From NCBI GenBank assembly GCA_024398475.1, contig JAKSJB010000002.1, positions 62,001 to 126,000 of the forward strand: a DNA stretch of 64,000 bases. The letters are read 5' to 3'. The notes beneath the pieces were generated by a model. The model searched no databases. It worked only from the letters and a program-made list of their open reading frames with translations, and was not told the origin of the DNA. The stretch comes from Bacteroidaceae bacterium (GTDB lineage Bacteria; Bacteroidota; Bacteroidia; Bacteroidales; Bacteroidaceae). Below are positions 14,985-23,385 of this stretch, in pieces. Numbering within the stretch: position 1 is the first letter of the stretch; each line of letters starts with the position of its first letter. The translations under genes were made by a program, and so were the position numbers.

Positions 14985-15057
14985 TGGAGCCTCGTGGAGT
15001 CGAACCACGTTCTCAGGATTTTCAGTCCTGCGCATACACCAAGTCTGCCAAAGCTCC
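14985..15057 (-). tRNA. tRNA-Phe (GAA), atypical D arm
   Basis: Acceptor GGAGCTT/AGGCTCC, anticodon loop CTGAAAA, T arm CGTGG/CCACG, discriminator A. The D region reads GGCAGACTTGGTGTATGC, more like a Leu tRNA than the usual GCTC..GAGC of Phe tRNA. This suggests a foreign or diverged extra copy. Confidence 0.85.
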
Positions 15058-15063
15058 TTCTTG

Positions 15064-15134
15064 TTGCCCCAGATGGAATCGAACCACCACTTGCAGATCC
15101 AGATTCTGCCGCACTACCGTTATGCAATAGGGCA
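15064..15134 (-). tRNA. tRNA-Gln (CTG)
   Basis: Acceptor TGCCCTA/TGGGGCA, anticodon stem GCAGA/TCTGC with loop ATCTGGA, discriminator A. Closely related in its acceptor to the Gln-TTG gene of the same array. Confidence 0.9.
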
Positions 15135-15143
15135 ATATGTTTG

Positions 15144-15230
15144 CGGAGGCTAAAGGATTCGAACCTTTGAGACGTTTACCGCCTGCTGGTTTTCAAGACC
15201 AGTGCAATCGACCAACTCTGCCAAACCTCC
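15144..15230 (-). tRNA. tRNA-Ser (TGA)
   Basis: Acceptor GGAGGTT/AGCCTCC, anticodon stem CTGGT/ACCAG with loop CTTGAAA, long variable arm, discriminator G as required for Ser tRNA. Confidence 0.92.
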
Positions 15231-15236
15231 AATGGG

Positions 15237-15310
15237 TGATGAGGGTGGGACTCGAACCCACAACCGGCTGCTTCGTAGACAGCTGCTCTATCCAGTTGAG
15301 CTACCTCACC
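15237..15310 (-). tRNA. tRNA-Arg (ACG), second copy
   Basis: Acceptor GGTGAGG/CCTCATC, D arm GCTC/GAGC, anticodon stem GCTGT/GCAGC with loop CTACGAA, T arm GTGGG/CCCAC, discriminator A. Differs from the other Arg-ACG gene over most of its length. Confidence 0.92.
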
Positions 15311-15315
15311 ATTTG

Positions 15316-15400
15316 CGGAAGCAGAAGGATTCGAACCTTCGGAACCTTGCGGTTCGGCACGTTAGCAGTGTGCTGGTTTAAGCCGCTCACCCATACTTCC
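15316..15400 (-). tRNA. tRNA-Ser (GCT), first of the array
   Basis: Acceptor GGAAGTA/TGCTTCC, anticodon stem GCACA/CGTGC with loop CTGCTAA, long variable arm, discriminator G. It is the gene nearest the promoter. Confidence 0.92.
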
Positions 15401-15415
15401 TTTGTTTTGACGATG

Positions 15416-15423
15416 CAAAGGTA
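15416..15423 (-). promoter_or_regulatory. -7 box of the tRNA array promoter
   Basis: Read on the minus strand this is TACCTTTG followed by GCAT, 16 bases before the 5' end of tRNA-Ser (GCT). It fits one promoter driving all 11 tRNAs leftward. Confidence 0.7.
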
Positions 15424-15529
15424 GATACGCCGAATGCAGTCTTTTTTCGTAGCAGAAAAAAATCGTTATTTTTTATAAAAAAACTTATTTTCTAGGGATG
15501 AAATCCTGCAAATGTGGCAGTTATAGCTA

Positions 15530-16190
15530 TCAATTTGTGCTATTATACACATTCCAGGTTGTGCAGTTAAGTACTCCACCATGCGCAACAACAAATTCGC
15601 AACTACCGATAGGATGACATTGAGAATGTGAAAAAGCGTCGCAATCTGACAAAAAGCAAAATCAACCACCTTTTCAGATAACATAGGAACAAAAACATGT
15701 TTTCCAACATGGAGGAAATTTATGTATGCCCAACTATTCTTTGTAAAGGTTCCATAATGAAGTTCTGAAACGTCAAAATTTGGAGTAAGAGCGTTTATTA
15801 ACCTCTTCCGCAGATATTTGTCAAAATCAAAGTAGTTATTGAGCAATACCCTACCTTCTCCTATATATCTCACCATGCCATCGGAATGACCATACTCCTC
15901 ATACCTATCCCACGGAATCAATACAAGTTCGGCTTCAAGAAGATCTGACAACATATCTATGAGGGCAGTTCTTGGATAATTAGGATTCTCTTTGAATATC
16001 TTTTCTGACAGTATTACTTTATCACCAGTTGATGACATTACCTCCGTCAAGGATAATGTCCGAGTCAACAACTGTAATACCAAGGTTATCCAGAATGGAA
16101 GTGATAAAATTATGTTGACTAGCAAAGGTGATTGTTCAAGCAATGCAAGGATTCATCAAGAAATACTACCCAAAGGTGTGGAGATTTCTT
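15530..16190 (-). pseudogene. Agmatine/peptidyl-arginine deiminase family gene, frameshifted
   Basis: Three frames together reconstruct the C-terminal part of a PAD/agmatine-deiminase protein. The first reads LGITVVDSDIILDGGNVINW (about 16020-16100), the middle reads GDKVILSEKIFKENPNY..VPWDRYEEYGHSDG..WAYINFLHVGKHVFVP, and the last reads HPIGSCEFVVAHGGVLNCTTW with the catalytic Cys in GGVLNC before a stop at 15530. At least two frameshifts break it (near 16030 and near 15640), and the N-terminal part is missing. Inactive. Confidence 0.8.
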
Positions 16191-16335
16191 GATGAACTAA
16201 CGGCATCTCCTTTCATTGTCGCAAGAAGAATCATGTACCTTTGCAACATAATTTTATCAATCCCAAGAAGTAGATACGCGAGTGTATTTCTGTCACTAAT
16301 TTGACAGTAAAAAGATGTGTTACGACGATTTTTGA

Positions 16336-16644
16336 TTAAAAACGTCGCAGAATTTACGTTATTTTCAGGATTTATTGGACAAGAACATCTTGGTGGAGGA
16401 CATCCCAGGAGCAAAGCGACCAAGTTACTCTATCGTCTATGATGCAGAAGACCTCACACAGTTCTTCTCTGAGGTGAGCATTATCGAAGAGAACGGTGTG
16501 CCATATCTCAAGGCAGTGTACAAAGGTAAGAAGCCTGTAAGCGAAAGGATTCTGAAGCTCGACGCAGAGAGATTCCAGAAGGGAGAACTCCCACTGTCAA
16601 ACCTGCTCAATAAGTATTGTTCCTATATCGTCGCAAGTTATTAA
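16336..16644 (+). CDS. Short unidentified ORF or 3' gene remnant
   Basis: A frame open from 16336, with TTG at 16375 as the only plausible start (89 residues) and no ATG anywhere in it. The sequence IVYDAEDLTQFFSEVSII..YLKAVYKGKKPVSERILKLDAERFQKGELPL looks like a real alpha/beta protein. A strong terminator follows at 16656, so it was once the end of a transcription unit. More likely the surviving 3' part of a larger gene than a complete one. I do not recognise the family. Confidence 0.45.
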   Translation, partial: LKTSQNLRYFQDLLDKNILVEDIPGAKRPSYSIVYDAEDLTQFFSEVSIIEENGVPYLKAVYKGKKPVSERILKLDAERFQKGELPLSNLLNKYCSYIVASY

Positions 16645-16655
16645 ATGGCATCAGG

Positions 16656-16694
16656 AAATGGTAACGTATCTAATCTGATATGTTACCATTTTTT
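16656..16694 (+). terminator. Rho-independent terminator
   Basis: AAATGGTAACGTATC pairs with GATATGTTACCATTT around a 6-nt loop with one G-U, followed by a T run. It lies 12 bases after the ORF that ends at 16644. Confidence 0.85.
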
Positions 16695-16753
16695 CTTGGA
16701 GGAGATACCATTACACCGTGATAATCCTAATAAGTTTGCCTTGAAAAGAAAAA

Positions 16754-16795
16754 CAGTATGGTCAATCCCATTATAGATATACATTGACCATACTG
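16754..16795. repeat. 13-bp perfect inverted repeat
   Basis: CAGTATGGTCAAT (16754-16766) pairs with ATTGACCATACTG (16783-16795) around a 16-nt loop. It lies 65 bases downstream of the HIRAN gene and may be its terminator, although no T run follows on the minus strand. Confidence 0.6.
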
Positions 16796-16859
16796 AACCT
16801 ATTGAATTTCAATTTTGACTATACTGCAAAAGTAGTACAATTCCTGACAATGCAATGCA

Positions 16860-17228
16860 TTATTCATTATTACTGTTTCTCTTGACGCGGATTGTCAAGT
16901 GAATCTGATTCTCATAGTAAGTATCAGGAATGATTCGGCTGATACGGCACTCAAAGATGTCGTTCCAACCCATTTCAAGCAGATGGGCAATTTTCTCATT
17001 CTCGTCAGCAGGAATATACCCAAGCAGATAGGCTTCACTCTCGCCCTTTTCCTCATCAACAACCTTTCTGAAGATTACGGCAACAGCATCCCCGTCATAG
17101 CGGTTATCCAAGTCGCGCTCCAGTTCAAGCAGAGTACCTACACGGAGATCCTCCCATACTTCATCTACGTCATGATACTGACGGCCAGCCAAGTGACATT
17201 CCTTGAAAAATAACTTCTTTGCTTTCAT
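16860..17228 (-). CDS. HIRAN-domain protein
   Basis: A 122-residue protein that is almost all HIRAN domain: AGRQYHD..EVWEDLRVGTLLELERDLDNRYDGDAVAV, then LGYIPADENEKIAHLLEMGW and a final beta strand pair. HIRAN domains recognise DNA ends, 3' single strands or stalled forks, in eukaryotes fused to helicases. Bacterial stand-alone versions are often in mobile or defence loci. The start ATG at 17228 is followed by basic residues. It lies in a cluster with an unknown gene and a WYL regulator, all on the minus strand. Confidence 0.88.
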   Translation of the reverse strand: MKAKKLFFKECHLAGRQYHDVDEVWEDLRVGTLLELERDLDNRYDGDAVAVIFRKVVDEEKGESEAYLLGYIPADENEKIAHLLEMGWNDIFECRISRIIPDTYYENQIHLTIRVKRNSNNE

Positions 17229-17338
17229 GATTCCAACAGTTTTGAGGGTTTACTAATATTTTATCGCTGCAAAGTAAAGCACAAGTAGTACCAAATCGTG
17301 GGACAACCTTAAAAGTTTTTACATTTTCATCAAAAAAA

Positions 17339-17965
17339 TCAACAAATATTCTGGCTCATCATGAAATTCCGCCAGATTTCATTGAACTTCACCGCATGCT
17401 CCTCACTCAGCAACACACCCGAATGACCATCATTCCAATTCACGCCGGGAATAGCATCATCAAGCACCAGAGTAGTTACCATTTTCGACCTATCAGGGTG
17501 CACCATGCAGTCAGGCATCATCCTCACATAACGGACATCCCTACCCTTTCCGCTCCAATCCTCATCCTTATAAGGCAAACCAGCAATGACACCCGACATA
17601 ACGATACCCGTGTTGCCGTTGCCAACCTTCAGCATGAAGAAACGATCACCCACATGAACCTTCTCATAGTCAAAGACATTCCAGTCATAATAGAAGCCAT
17701 CGTTATGGAAATCCTCCATTGCATGCTCAAAGTCAGCCACCTTATAACTGCTGATATCCGGATTCCATCGCATTACAAAAGTCTGCCGATGCCCCGTCAA
17801 GGAATCATCCGCAACCATCACATCATGCTTGGCAACCAATATAGGACGCCCCACCACATCCACATCCCTGCATTCACTCATCACACAAGCCATCAGAAGA
17901 TTCGGGAACAAAGACTCCCTGTACATCCGACCGCCACAATATTCAGTATTTGTCATATCCACCAT
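17339..17965 (-). CDS. Unidentified 208-residue protein
   Basis: I do not recognise this family. The protein is soluble, with an N-terminal part rich in Asp and Met and a C-terminal half (VGDRFFMLKVG..IVMSGVIAGLPYKDEDWSGKG..RYVRMM) whose strand pattern is reminiscent of PUA/EVE-type modified-base readers. If that is right it would bind RNA or modified DNA, which would suit its HIRAN neighbour; this is only a hint. A consensus -7 box lies 16 bases before its start. Confidence 0.6.
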   Translation of the reverse strand: MVDMTNTEYCGGRMYRESLFPNLLMACVMSECRDVDVVGRPILVAKHDVMVADDSLTGHRQTFVMRWNPDISSYKVADFEHAMEDFHNDGFYYDWNVFDYEKVHVGDRFFMLKVGNGNTGIVMSGVIAGLPYKDEDWSGKGRDVRYVRMMPDCMVHPDRSKMVTTLVLDDAIPGVNWNDGHSGVLLSEEHAVKFNEIWRNFMMSQNIC

Positions 17966-17980
17966 TTTGTAATATCAGCG

Positions 17981-17988
17981 CAAAATTA
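17981..17988 (-). promoter_or_regulatory. -7 box of the 208-residue gene
   Basis: TAATTTTG on the minus strand, followed by GCGC, 16 bases before the start at 17965. The short leader matches other promoters in the window. Confidence 0.6.
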
Positions 17989-18055
17989 AAAGGAGGCTAT
18001 CCCAAATCATGGGACAACCTCCAATAAATCGACAAGGAACAGGCAAAAATACCTA

Positions 18056-19003
18056 TTATTCCGCACTATTTTTCACATCAATGCCATACATCTTCAACGT
18101 GTCAACAGCCATTCCGCTTATCCTGTCAGCCAACGACTGAGGATAAATCACCTTCAGTTGGTTGCCAAGGCTCAGGACATGACCGCAGAAATCACACGTA
18201 GGACGCACAAAATACTCAAAGTCAGTATAGTTCTCACCCTGCCCAATTGCCTTCTGACTATGGTGCAGAGGCAAATCGTTGAGATAATAACGCTGCTTGC
18301 CGTATGCCCTCAGTATGATACGCTCGGCAGGAGTACCGTCGCCGACAACCACACCGAAACACTCGCCGAAGAATTTCTGGGCATCAAAGTCCTCCCTCAC
18401 CTCAAACTTCACGTCAGTCAGGGAAATATCCTGAATGCGGTCAAAGGAATAGACGCCAAAGTAATCACGCTCCCCATTCCCATCAGCATCACGATGGAAG
18501 TGAGCCAACACATACCAACGCTGGTTGAACAGTTTCAGACAGTACGGTTCAAAATCCACCTCCGTAATGCTGTCACTCTCGTACCTGCGATACTTCACAG
18601 CCACACGCACCTTCCTCTTCATGGCGTTGATAAACGTCTGAAGATAGTCGTCACACGGAATCCTCTGAAGCACGATACGGTCATGCAGAGCCCTACTGTC
18701 CGCAATGATGTCATTCACCGACATAGTCGATACAATCCAGTTCTCAACCGTATCCTCATACATCACATTCTCGTTGCCAATGTAGTACTTGTAACCACCC
18801 TTGCGGTCACACTCGATGTAGATACCGAAGATATCCTCAATAGCATCCTTATGACGGTTGAAAGTAGAGCGTGCAAACTCCACACCCCCACTCATCTCCG
18901 TATCGAGCCATCTCTCCTGAATCTCAGCAAAAGTAATCCTACGCGCCCGCAAAATGGTATTCACGAGCCAGATGTATTCCTTAAAAAGCGATGGTACAGT
19001 CAT
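18056..19003 (-). CDS. WYL-domain transcriptional regulator
   Basis: A 315-residue regulator with an N-terminal winged helix (RRITFAEIQERWL..ARSTFNRHKDAIEDIFG) and a WYL domain (VAVKYRRYES..PYCLKLFNQRWYVLAHF). It belongs to a different branch from the regulator at 7.4 kb. I take the ATG at 19003 because AAGGAA precedes it and because the -7 box TATCTTTG lies at 19040-19047, which would put upstream starts at or before the transcript start. It probably controls the adjacent HIRAN and 208-residue genes or the restriction system; neither is shown. Confidence 0.85.
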   Translation of the reverse strand: MTVPSLFKEYIWLVNTILRARRITFAEIQERWLDTEMSGGVEFARSTFNRHKDAIEDIFGIYIECDRKGGYKYYIGNENVMYEDTVENWIVSTMSVNDIIADSRALHDRIVLQRIPCDDYLQTFINAMKRKVRVAVKYRRYESDSITEVDFEPYCLKLFNQRWYVLAHFHRDADGNGERDYFGVYSFDRIQDISLTDVKFEVREDFDAQKFFGECFGVVVGDGTPAERIILRAYGKQRYYLNDLPLHHSQKAIGQGENYTDFEYFVRPTCDFCGHVLSLGNQLKVIYPQSLADRISGMAVDTLKMYGIDVKNSAE

Positions 19004-19039
19004 ATCCAATTCCTTTCTCTTGAATTTCATTTTCAGCCA

Positions 19040-19047
19040 CAAAGATA
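19040..19047 (-). promoter_or_regulatory. -7 box of the second WYL gene
   Basis: TATCTTTG on the minus strand. It decides the start codon of the gene below, since transcription would begin near 19033. Confidence 0.65.
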
Positions 19048-19237
19048 CAAATAATTATTAAGAAAAGAAAGAATCCCCGAAATATCAAAAGCCTCTTCGA
19101 GGATAAAAGATACTCTCCAAAGAGATAATGACCACCCTCGGTGGGAAGATGAATACGGAATGATTGAGGTTATTCCATGTTGGAAATGGTTAATCCAACA
19201 GTAATAATCACAGATACAGCAGTTATTGAAAACGAAA

Positions 19238-19264
19238 AAGGAATCTGCATTTTACAGATTCCTT
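19238..19264 (-). terminator. Terminator of the restriction-modification operon
   Basis: AAGGAATCTG and CAGATTCCTT form a perfect 10-bp stem with a 7-nt loop. On the minus strand it lies 45 bases after the specificity gene and is followed by a short T-rich tract. Confidence 0.75.
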
Positions 19265-19308
19265 ATCGTGAGAATACTATCAGTTTACCAGTTAAAAGTA
19301 TTCTTAAA

Positions 19309-20943
19309 CTAATTCAATACGCTTTTTAATGTGGCTATGACTCTTACCTCTCCATCCTCTTCCTCAACGTCAATCACCTTGTATTGAGGATCTTGGTTTA
19401 GCGGACGAAGTTCCACCTTTACATTGCGACCTGTCTGTGGATCCTTCACGCTGTGGTACTCCTTGATGGTGTATTGGCAGTTATAGTCGTTGTCTTTGCC
19501 TTGCTGACGAGCAAGCACTATCTTACCATCACGACTTCCGGCATTACCCATGCCGCCATACAACTCGAACACGCAGAGGTCGCCCGGATGAATCTTCGGT
19601 AACATCGACTCGTCCTTTGCATGAACAATGAACATCTGCCCGTTTGGCTTGAACCCATAATCAGAAACGTCAATCCATCCTTCCATATCCACATCGTTGT
19701 TACCCAACGACTGCACACCCTCGTCCACCAAAGCGCCACATGCTATGGCAACATCGTAGAGAGGCAGGAAGCGAGTGAAACGGTCGGAGGTGGGAACAGA
19801 ATCCAAGATTATAGGACCTTCTTCTTCAACTACTACATCTTCGGAATCAATCGCCATTGCAGCCTTCAATTTGCCGATTGTTTGCTTCATGATGGCTCGG
19901 ATGTAGGTTTCCATGAAGGCGAAATCTATACATCCATTGGTGTCAACAGGGAATGAAACCTTGTCTTTCTGGATTTTTGCCTTCGAGATAGAGTCTCCCC
20001 ACGAATACTTTGGTGACAAACTCTTGTACAGAGTGGCTACCATAAAAAGTTGTGCTGCTTCTGTCCTGCCGTTTACGTCGTTAATCTTTAGTACCAAATT
20101 GTGGCTATCGTTTGAGAAGAAGTCATCAGGTTGATAAGTAATAACGAGTGTCTTGCCACCTATCATAATAGAATTGCCTTCTTCCTTCATTTCATCATTA
20201 AAAGAGATGTGTGAAACGATGGAATTGTTGCCTTCGCAAGCAGTTACATAAGGTATTGAACCACTACCAAACATGACATCAGATTTCTGAATGTTGTGCG
20301 AGTTTGCGACATTGAACTCCTTGACTATATCGAAGGGCTTATAGGGAACATTTGCACCTAATGCTCGTTCTTCATCTATAGTTAATGTACAATCTTCGAA
20401 GCCGGCAGAATCAAGGTAATCGTCCAATTCTTTCATTCGATTGTCTTTGATTGCTTGCATATAATTTTCAATGAACAGGAAGTCAATCTCTCCACGGTAG
20501 TTTATTGGCATTTTGACTTGCATATTTGCAGCAAGAACTCGTGTAAATTTTGTTGCATAATCAAAGCGTCCACAAGCACATTTCTTGAATGCCGTCAAGA
20601 AATAAAGAAGACTTACTTCATTCCATTCATTATGATATTTCATAGGATATAAACCTTGTACATGAGGGTAGCCAATGAAGTCTTTGGGTTGATAAAAGAT
20701 TGCATCAGAGGTTGTTGTATCGCTGAAGGTAATCATATTTCCCTTTTCTGTCGTTTCCAAACCAGAAAAGCCAACAATACCATTATTAATACTACCATTT
20801 GCAACTACAGGATTATTACCGGACAACTTGAACAAACCATCATTTGTTAGTTTGTATGCAGAGGTCGGATGAATGTCAAACAAATCACCTATTCGAAAAT
20901 CGCGATACGCCCTCACCTTCGGCAACTCCAGACGAGGGCTCAA
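19309..20943 (-). CDS. Restriction-modification specificity subunit fused to an S24 (LexA-like) peptidase domain
   Basis: A 544-residue protein. Two HsdS-type target-recognition halves are present (RDFRIGDLFDI.. and KPFDIVKEFNV..), each ending in the family's helical segment with FMETYIRAIM-like text (ENYMQAIKDNR, METYIRAIMKQ). From about residue 430 an S24 peptidase domain follows, with Ser446 in DESMLP and Lys494 in YTIKEY as the catalytic dyad and GDLCVFE as the usual strand. It overlaps the nuclease-methylase gene by 4 bases (ATGA), so they are translated together. The two-gene layout resembles BcgI-type enzymes. The peptidase fusion suggests damage-responsive self-cleavage or turnover of the complex. 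Confidence 0.82.
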   Translation of the reverse strand: MSPRLELPKVRAYRDFRIGDLFDIHPTSAYKLTNDGLFKLSGNNPVVANGSINNGIVGFSGLETTEKGNMITFSDTTTSDAIFYQPKDFIGYPHVQGLYPMKYHNEWNEVSLLYFLTAFKKCACGRFDYATKFTRVLAANMQVKMPINYRGEIDFLFIENYMQAIKDNRMKELDDYLDSAGFEDCTLTIDEERALGANVPYKPFDIVKEFNVANSHNIQKSDVMFGSGSIPYVTACEGNNSIVSHISFNDEMKEEGNSIMIGGKTLVITYQPDDFFSNDSHNLVLKINDVNGRTEAAQLFMVATLYKSLSPKYSWGDSISKAKIQKDKVSFPVDTNGCIDFAFMETYIRAIMKQTIGKLKAAMAIDSEDVVVEEEGPIILDSVPTSDRFTRFLPLYDVAIACGALVDEGVQSLGNNDVDMEGWIDVSDYGFKPNGQMFIVHAKDESMLPKIHPGDLCVFELYGGMGNAGSRDGKIVLARQQGKDNDYNCQYTIKEYHSVKDPQTGRNVKVELRPLNQDPQYKVIDVEEEDGEVRVIATLKSVLN

Positions 20944-22997
20944 AGTTTTCCCAAGCCGTCCTCCTTATCGCCTTTTATTATCTCAGATACTTTCCATGCC
21001 AGATAATCTTGAACCACCTTGCGGAAGTCGGCTTCTGTAGGACGAGTGTCAATCTTACGATGCTGACCGTATGTCCAATCTTTACCATTTAGGGAGATTG
21101 TGTCTTCTTCGTAGCATCCAGCTAACAAGTTGAGGTTCTTGTTGCCATACAACACAAGTTTTACGAGTTCATCGTAGCGTTCCTTGGCATTATCCGTATC
21201 GCGAAGGTTCACGCTCTGACTCGATTTTTTGCGGTTCTGACGAGAGTAGCCATCATTTGTAAAGTCAATGAACTTCACGATGCTGTTGGTGTCATGAGGC
21301 GTGTTTACATCAAACACATAGATTGCCGTCTGAACACTTGCTTTGCCAATAAACAGATCGGTTGGCATCTTGATGGATGCTACAAGAGTATTGTTTTTGA
21401 GGATGTTTTCCGTAAACGGCAAGCCGTTTCCGCTACCTGCATTCTCCATGATTAGGATGGCTGCACGTCCGCCATGTGTCATCATACCGAGTGCTCTTTC
21501 TACAAATGAAAAGCCTTTGCCTTCAGCCGAATAAGGAGGATTCAACAAGAATACATTTGCAGGGAATGGTTCGCCCTTGTGTTTGCCTTGCTCGTAATTA
21601 CCCTCAAACTCAAAGGAGTTGCCATGAATGATGTTGGCACTTCCGTCCTGCATCAGAATCATATTCAGAACGGCAAGCATGTAGATGTCTGGCAACTTCT
21701 CAATACCCAAGAGTTGCTCCATCTTGATCTGGCTAATCTTGCGTTCACGTTCCGCATAGCTATCAATCTTATTCTTTGCGTCAGCAATCATCAGATGCAT
21801 GGCAGAAATAAGGAAGCCTGCAGAACCTGTGGCAAAGTCCCAAACGTAGCTATCCTTGTTGACACGACAAAGGCGTGCCATGAGTTCTGTTACAAAACGA
21901 GGTGTAAGCACCACATCATTTTGGTCACCATCTGGCACATCTACCCATTCGTTCAAGACGTTGAACAATCTGCCGGTAAAGTCGAGATTGTGCATTTCAC
22001 CATTAACAAAAGGCATGATGTCGCGCTTCACATCGCGATATAGTGTCTTCAACTTGCTTTCGCCATTGACAGGAAGTTCTAACTTTGAATGAAGGAAAAC
22101 TTTGTTCAAGATGTCTTTTATCATCTTGATTTTCTCTAAAGGCAGTTGCTTCTTCTGGAGGTAATCAGAGATTTTGTTCATGAAGACAGCACCATCATTA
22201 CTATTCTCTCCCTTCTGACCACGCAATTCTTCAACACGTAACGGTTCTACTTCGCCATCAACCCCAAGGCCTGCCATTATCATACCAGCAACTAGCAATA
22301 CTCTGTCGCCCACAGCAATACCTTGTTCGTCATGCATCTTTTGGTTAAGTGCCTTCAGTTTGCGTTCAATGTCATCTTCAAGTTGGATTTTCTGCTGCTC
22401 AATTTCCTCTTCGGTCAACGAGAGCGAATCGACATTTTGAAGGAAGTCGGCGATGTTTGCGTGAAGTAAAAACGACAGGTCATTGTAATCGGCTACCTTT
22501 TTAGGAACGAGCAAGTTCTCCTTTGAGACGTACCATACACTTACCTCGTACGTATTCTCTTCGTGTCCCTTTTCCTTGTAGCCATTCACGCCAACAGCCA
22601 CGACCTCATTGTACGATTCGGTAAATTCAAGGATGGCATGCGCATAATGAACAGCTCCGTTTACAGCAAATTTCGAAATCGTAGTATAGTTGGGTTCCCC
22701 TTTTGCTGTTTTATTGCAAACGGTACCATCTTCGTTCAACTTCGCCAAATCACCCTTAGTCCCCTTGACTTCAATCATTACTGGGATGCGACGGAGGTTT
22801 TCTGTCTCTATAAAACATTTGATATCGGGGAAGTTACTACCAGAGCCACCTTGCTTACTGGGTGCTTTCTTTAATGCTTCCTCAATTTCAGGGTTAATAC
22901 TCTGTGTTTTGGTGTAATAATCTGAAGGAGACGCAAACTGGCGTTTGCACCAATCCTCCACCTGCTCTTCTATGCTGCTTACTCGTTGCTTTGCCAT
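20940..22997 (-). CDS. Fused restriction nuclease / N6-adenine DNA methyltransferase subunit
   Basis: A 685-residue protein. The N-terminal 90 residues have a PD-(D/E)XK nuclease core: Asp58 in NFPDIK, then Glu76 and Lys78 in MIEVKG. The middle is an HsdM-like helical region. The methyltransferase has motif I DFATGSAGFL at about 387-396 and the catalytic NPPY at 486-489, so it methylates adenine-N6. Together with the overlapping specificity gene it forms a bifunctional system of BcgI/type IIB or IIG build. Cleavage specificity cannot be read from sequence. A structured RNA candidate lies just upstream of its start. Confidence 0.9.
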   Translation of the reverse strand: MAKQRVSSIEEQVEDWCKRQFASPSDYYTKTQSINPEIEEALKKAPSKQGGSGSNFPDIKCFIETENLRRIPVMIEVKGTKGDLAKLNEDGTVCNKTAKGEPNYTTISKFAVNGAVHYAHAILEFTESYNEVVAVGVNGYKEKGHEENTYEVSVWYVSKENLLVPKKVADYNDLSFLLHANIADFLQNVDSLSLTEEEIEQQKIQLEDDIERKLKALNQKMHDEQGIAVGDRVLLVAGMIMAGLGVDGEVEPLRVEELRGQKGENSNDGAVFMNKISDYLQKKQLPLEKIKMIKDILNKVFLHSKLELPVNGESKLKTLYRDVKRDIMPFVNGEMHNLDFTGRLFNVLNEWVDVPDGDQNDVVLTPRFVTELMARLCRVNKDSYVWDFATGSAGFLISAMHLMIADAKNKIDSYAERERKISQIKMEQLLGIEKLPDIYMLAVLNMILMQDGSANIIHGNSFEFEGNYEQGKHKGEPFPANVFLLNPPYSAEGKGFSFVERALGMMTHGGRAAILIMENAGSGNGLPFTENILKNNTLVASIKMPTDLFIGKASVQTAIYVFDVNTPHDTNSIVKFIDFTNDGYSRQNRKKSSQSVNLRDTDNAKERYDELVKLVLYGNKNLNLLAGCYEEDTISLNGKDWTYGQHRKIDTRPTEADFRKVVQDYLAWKVSEIIKGDKEDGLGKL

Positions 22998-23080
22998 TAT
23001 GATTGATAGTCGTTAGGATTAATGAAGTGCTATCAATCACGCCAAAGCACAAAGAAAAGGGTATGAACCTTTCTCCTTAT

Positions 23081-23282
23081 GCGTTTAGCTGAGAGGCGGC
23101 CTCGGAATGGAAACCTCTACCACTTATAAGAATACGTGCTCATACCCCATGAAGGGATATGAAGCGAGCGTATTATATTAAGTAGTAGAAGACATCACCT
23201 CCAAAGAAGGCAGAACCCTCACATCAGTACTATTTCTGAGTGTTTATTTCCAAAGGAGTTTCCGAGGCTCTTGGCTAAACGC
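23081..23282. ncRNA. About 200-nt highly structured RNA candidate
   Basis: The ends form a long helix: GCGTTTAGC/GCTAAACGC, then TGAGAG/CTCTTG, a GCGG bulge, then CCTCGGAA/TTCCGAGG, about 23 bp in all. Inside are a branched arm (CTAC/GTAG, ACTTA/TAAGT, AATACG/CGTATT, capped by CATACCC/GGGATATG) and a second hairpin CACATCAG/CTGAGTG. The strand is not certain; read on minus it would be a leader of the restriction operon, ending 84 bases before the start codon. I do not recognise the family. Confidence 0.6.
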
Positions 23283-23385
23283 GAAATAATAGCTTTGCTT
23301 CAATATATTGTTAATATGTAATTATTGTTGTACTTTCTATTTTGTTATGAATATTTAAGTTCTACAATTATATGTTACAAATTTT

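Noticed and set aside
18158..19054. 298-codon plus-strand frame opposite the second WYL gene
   Set aside because: It is antisense to a clear regulator and has no recognisable domain.
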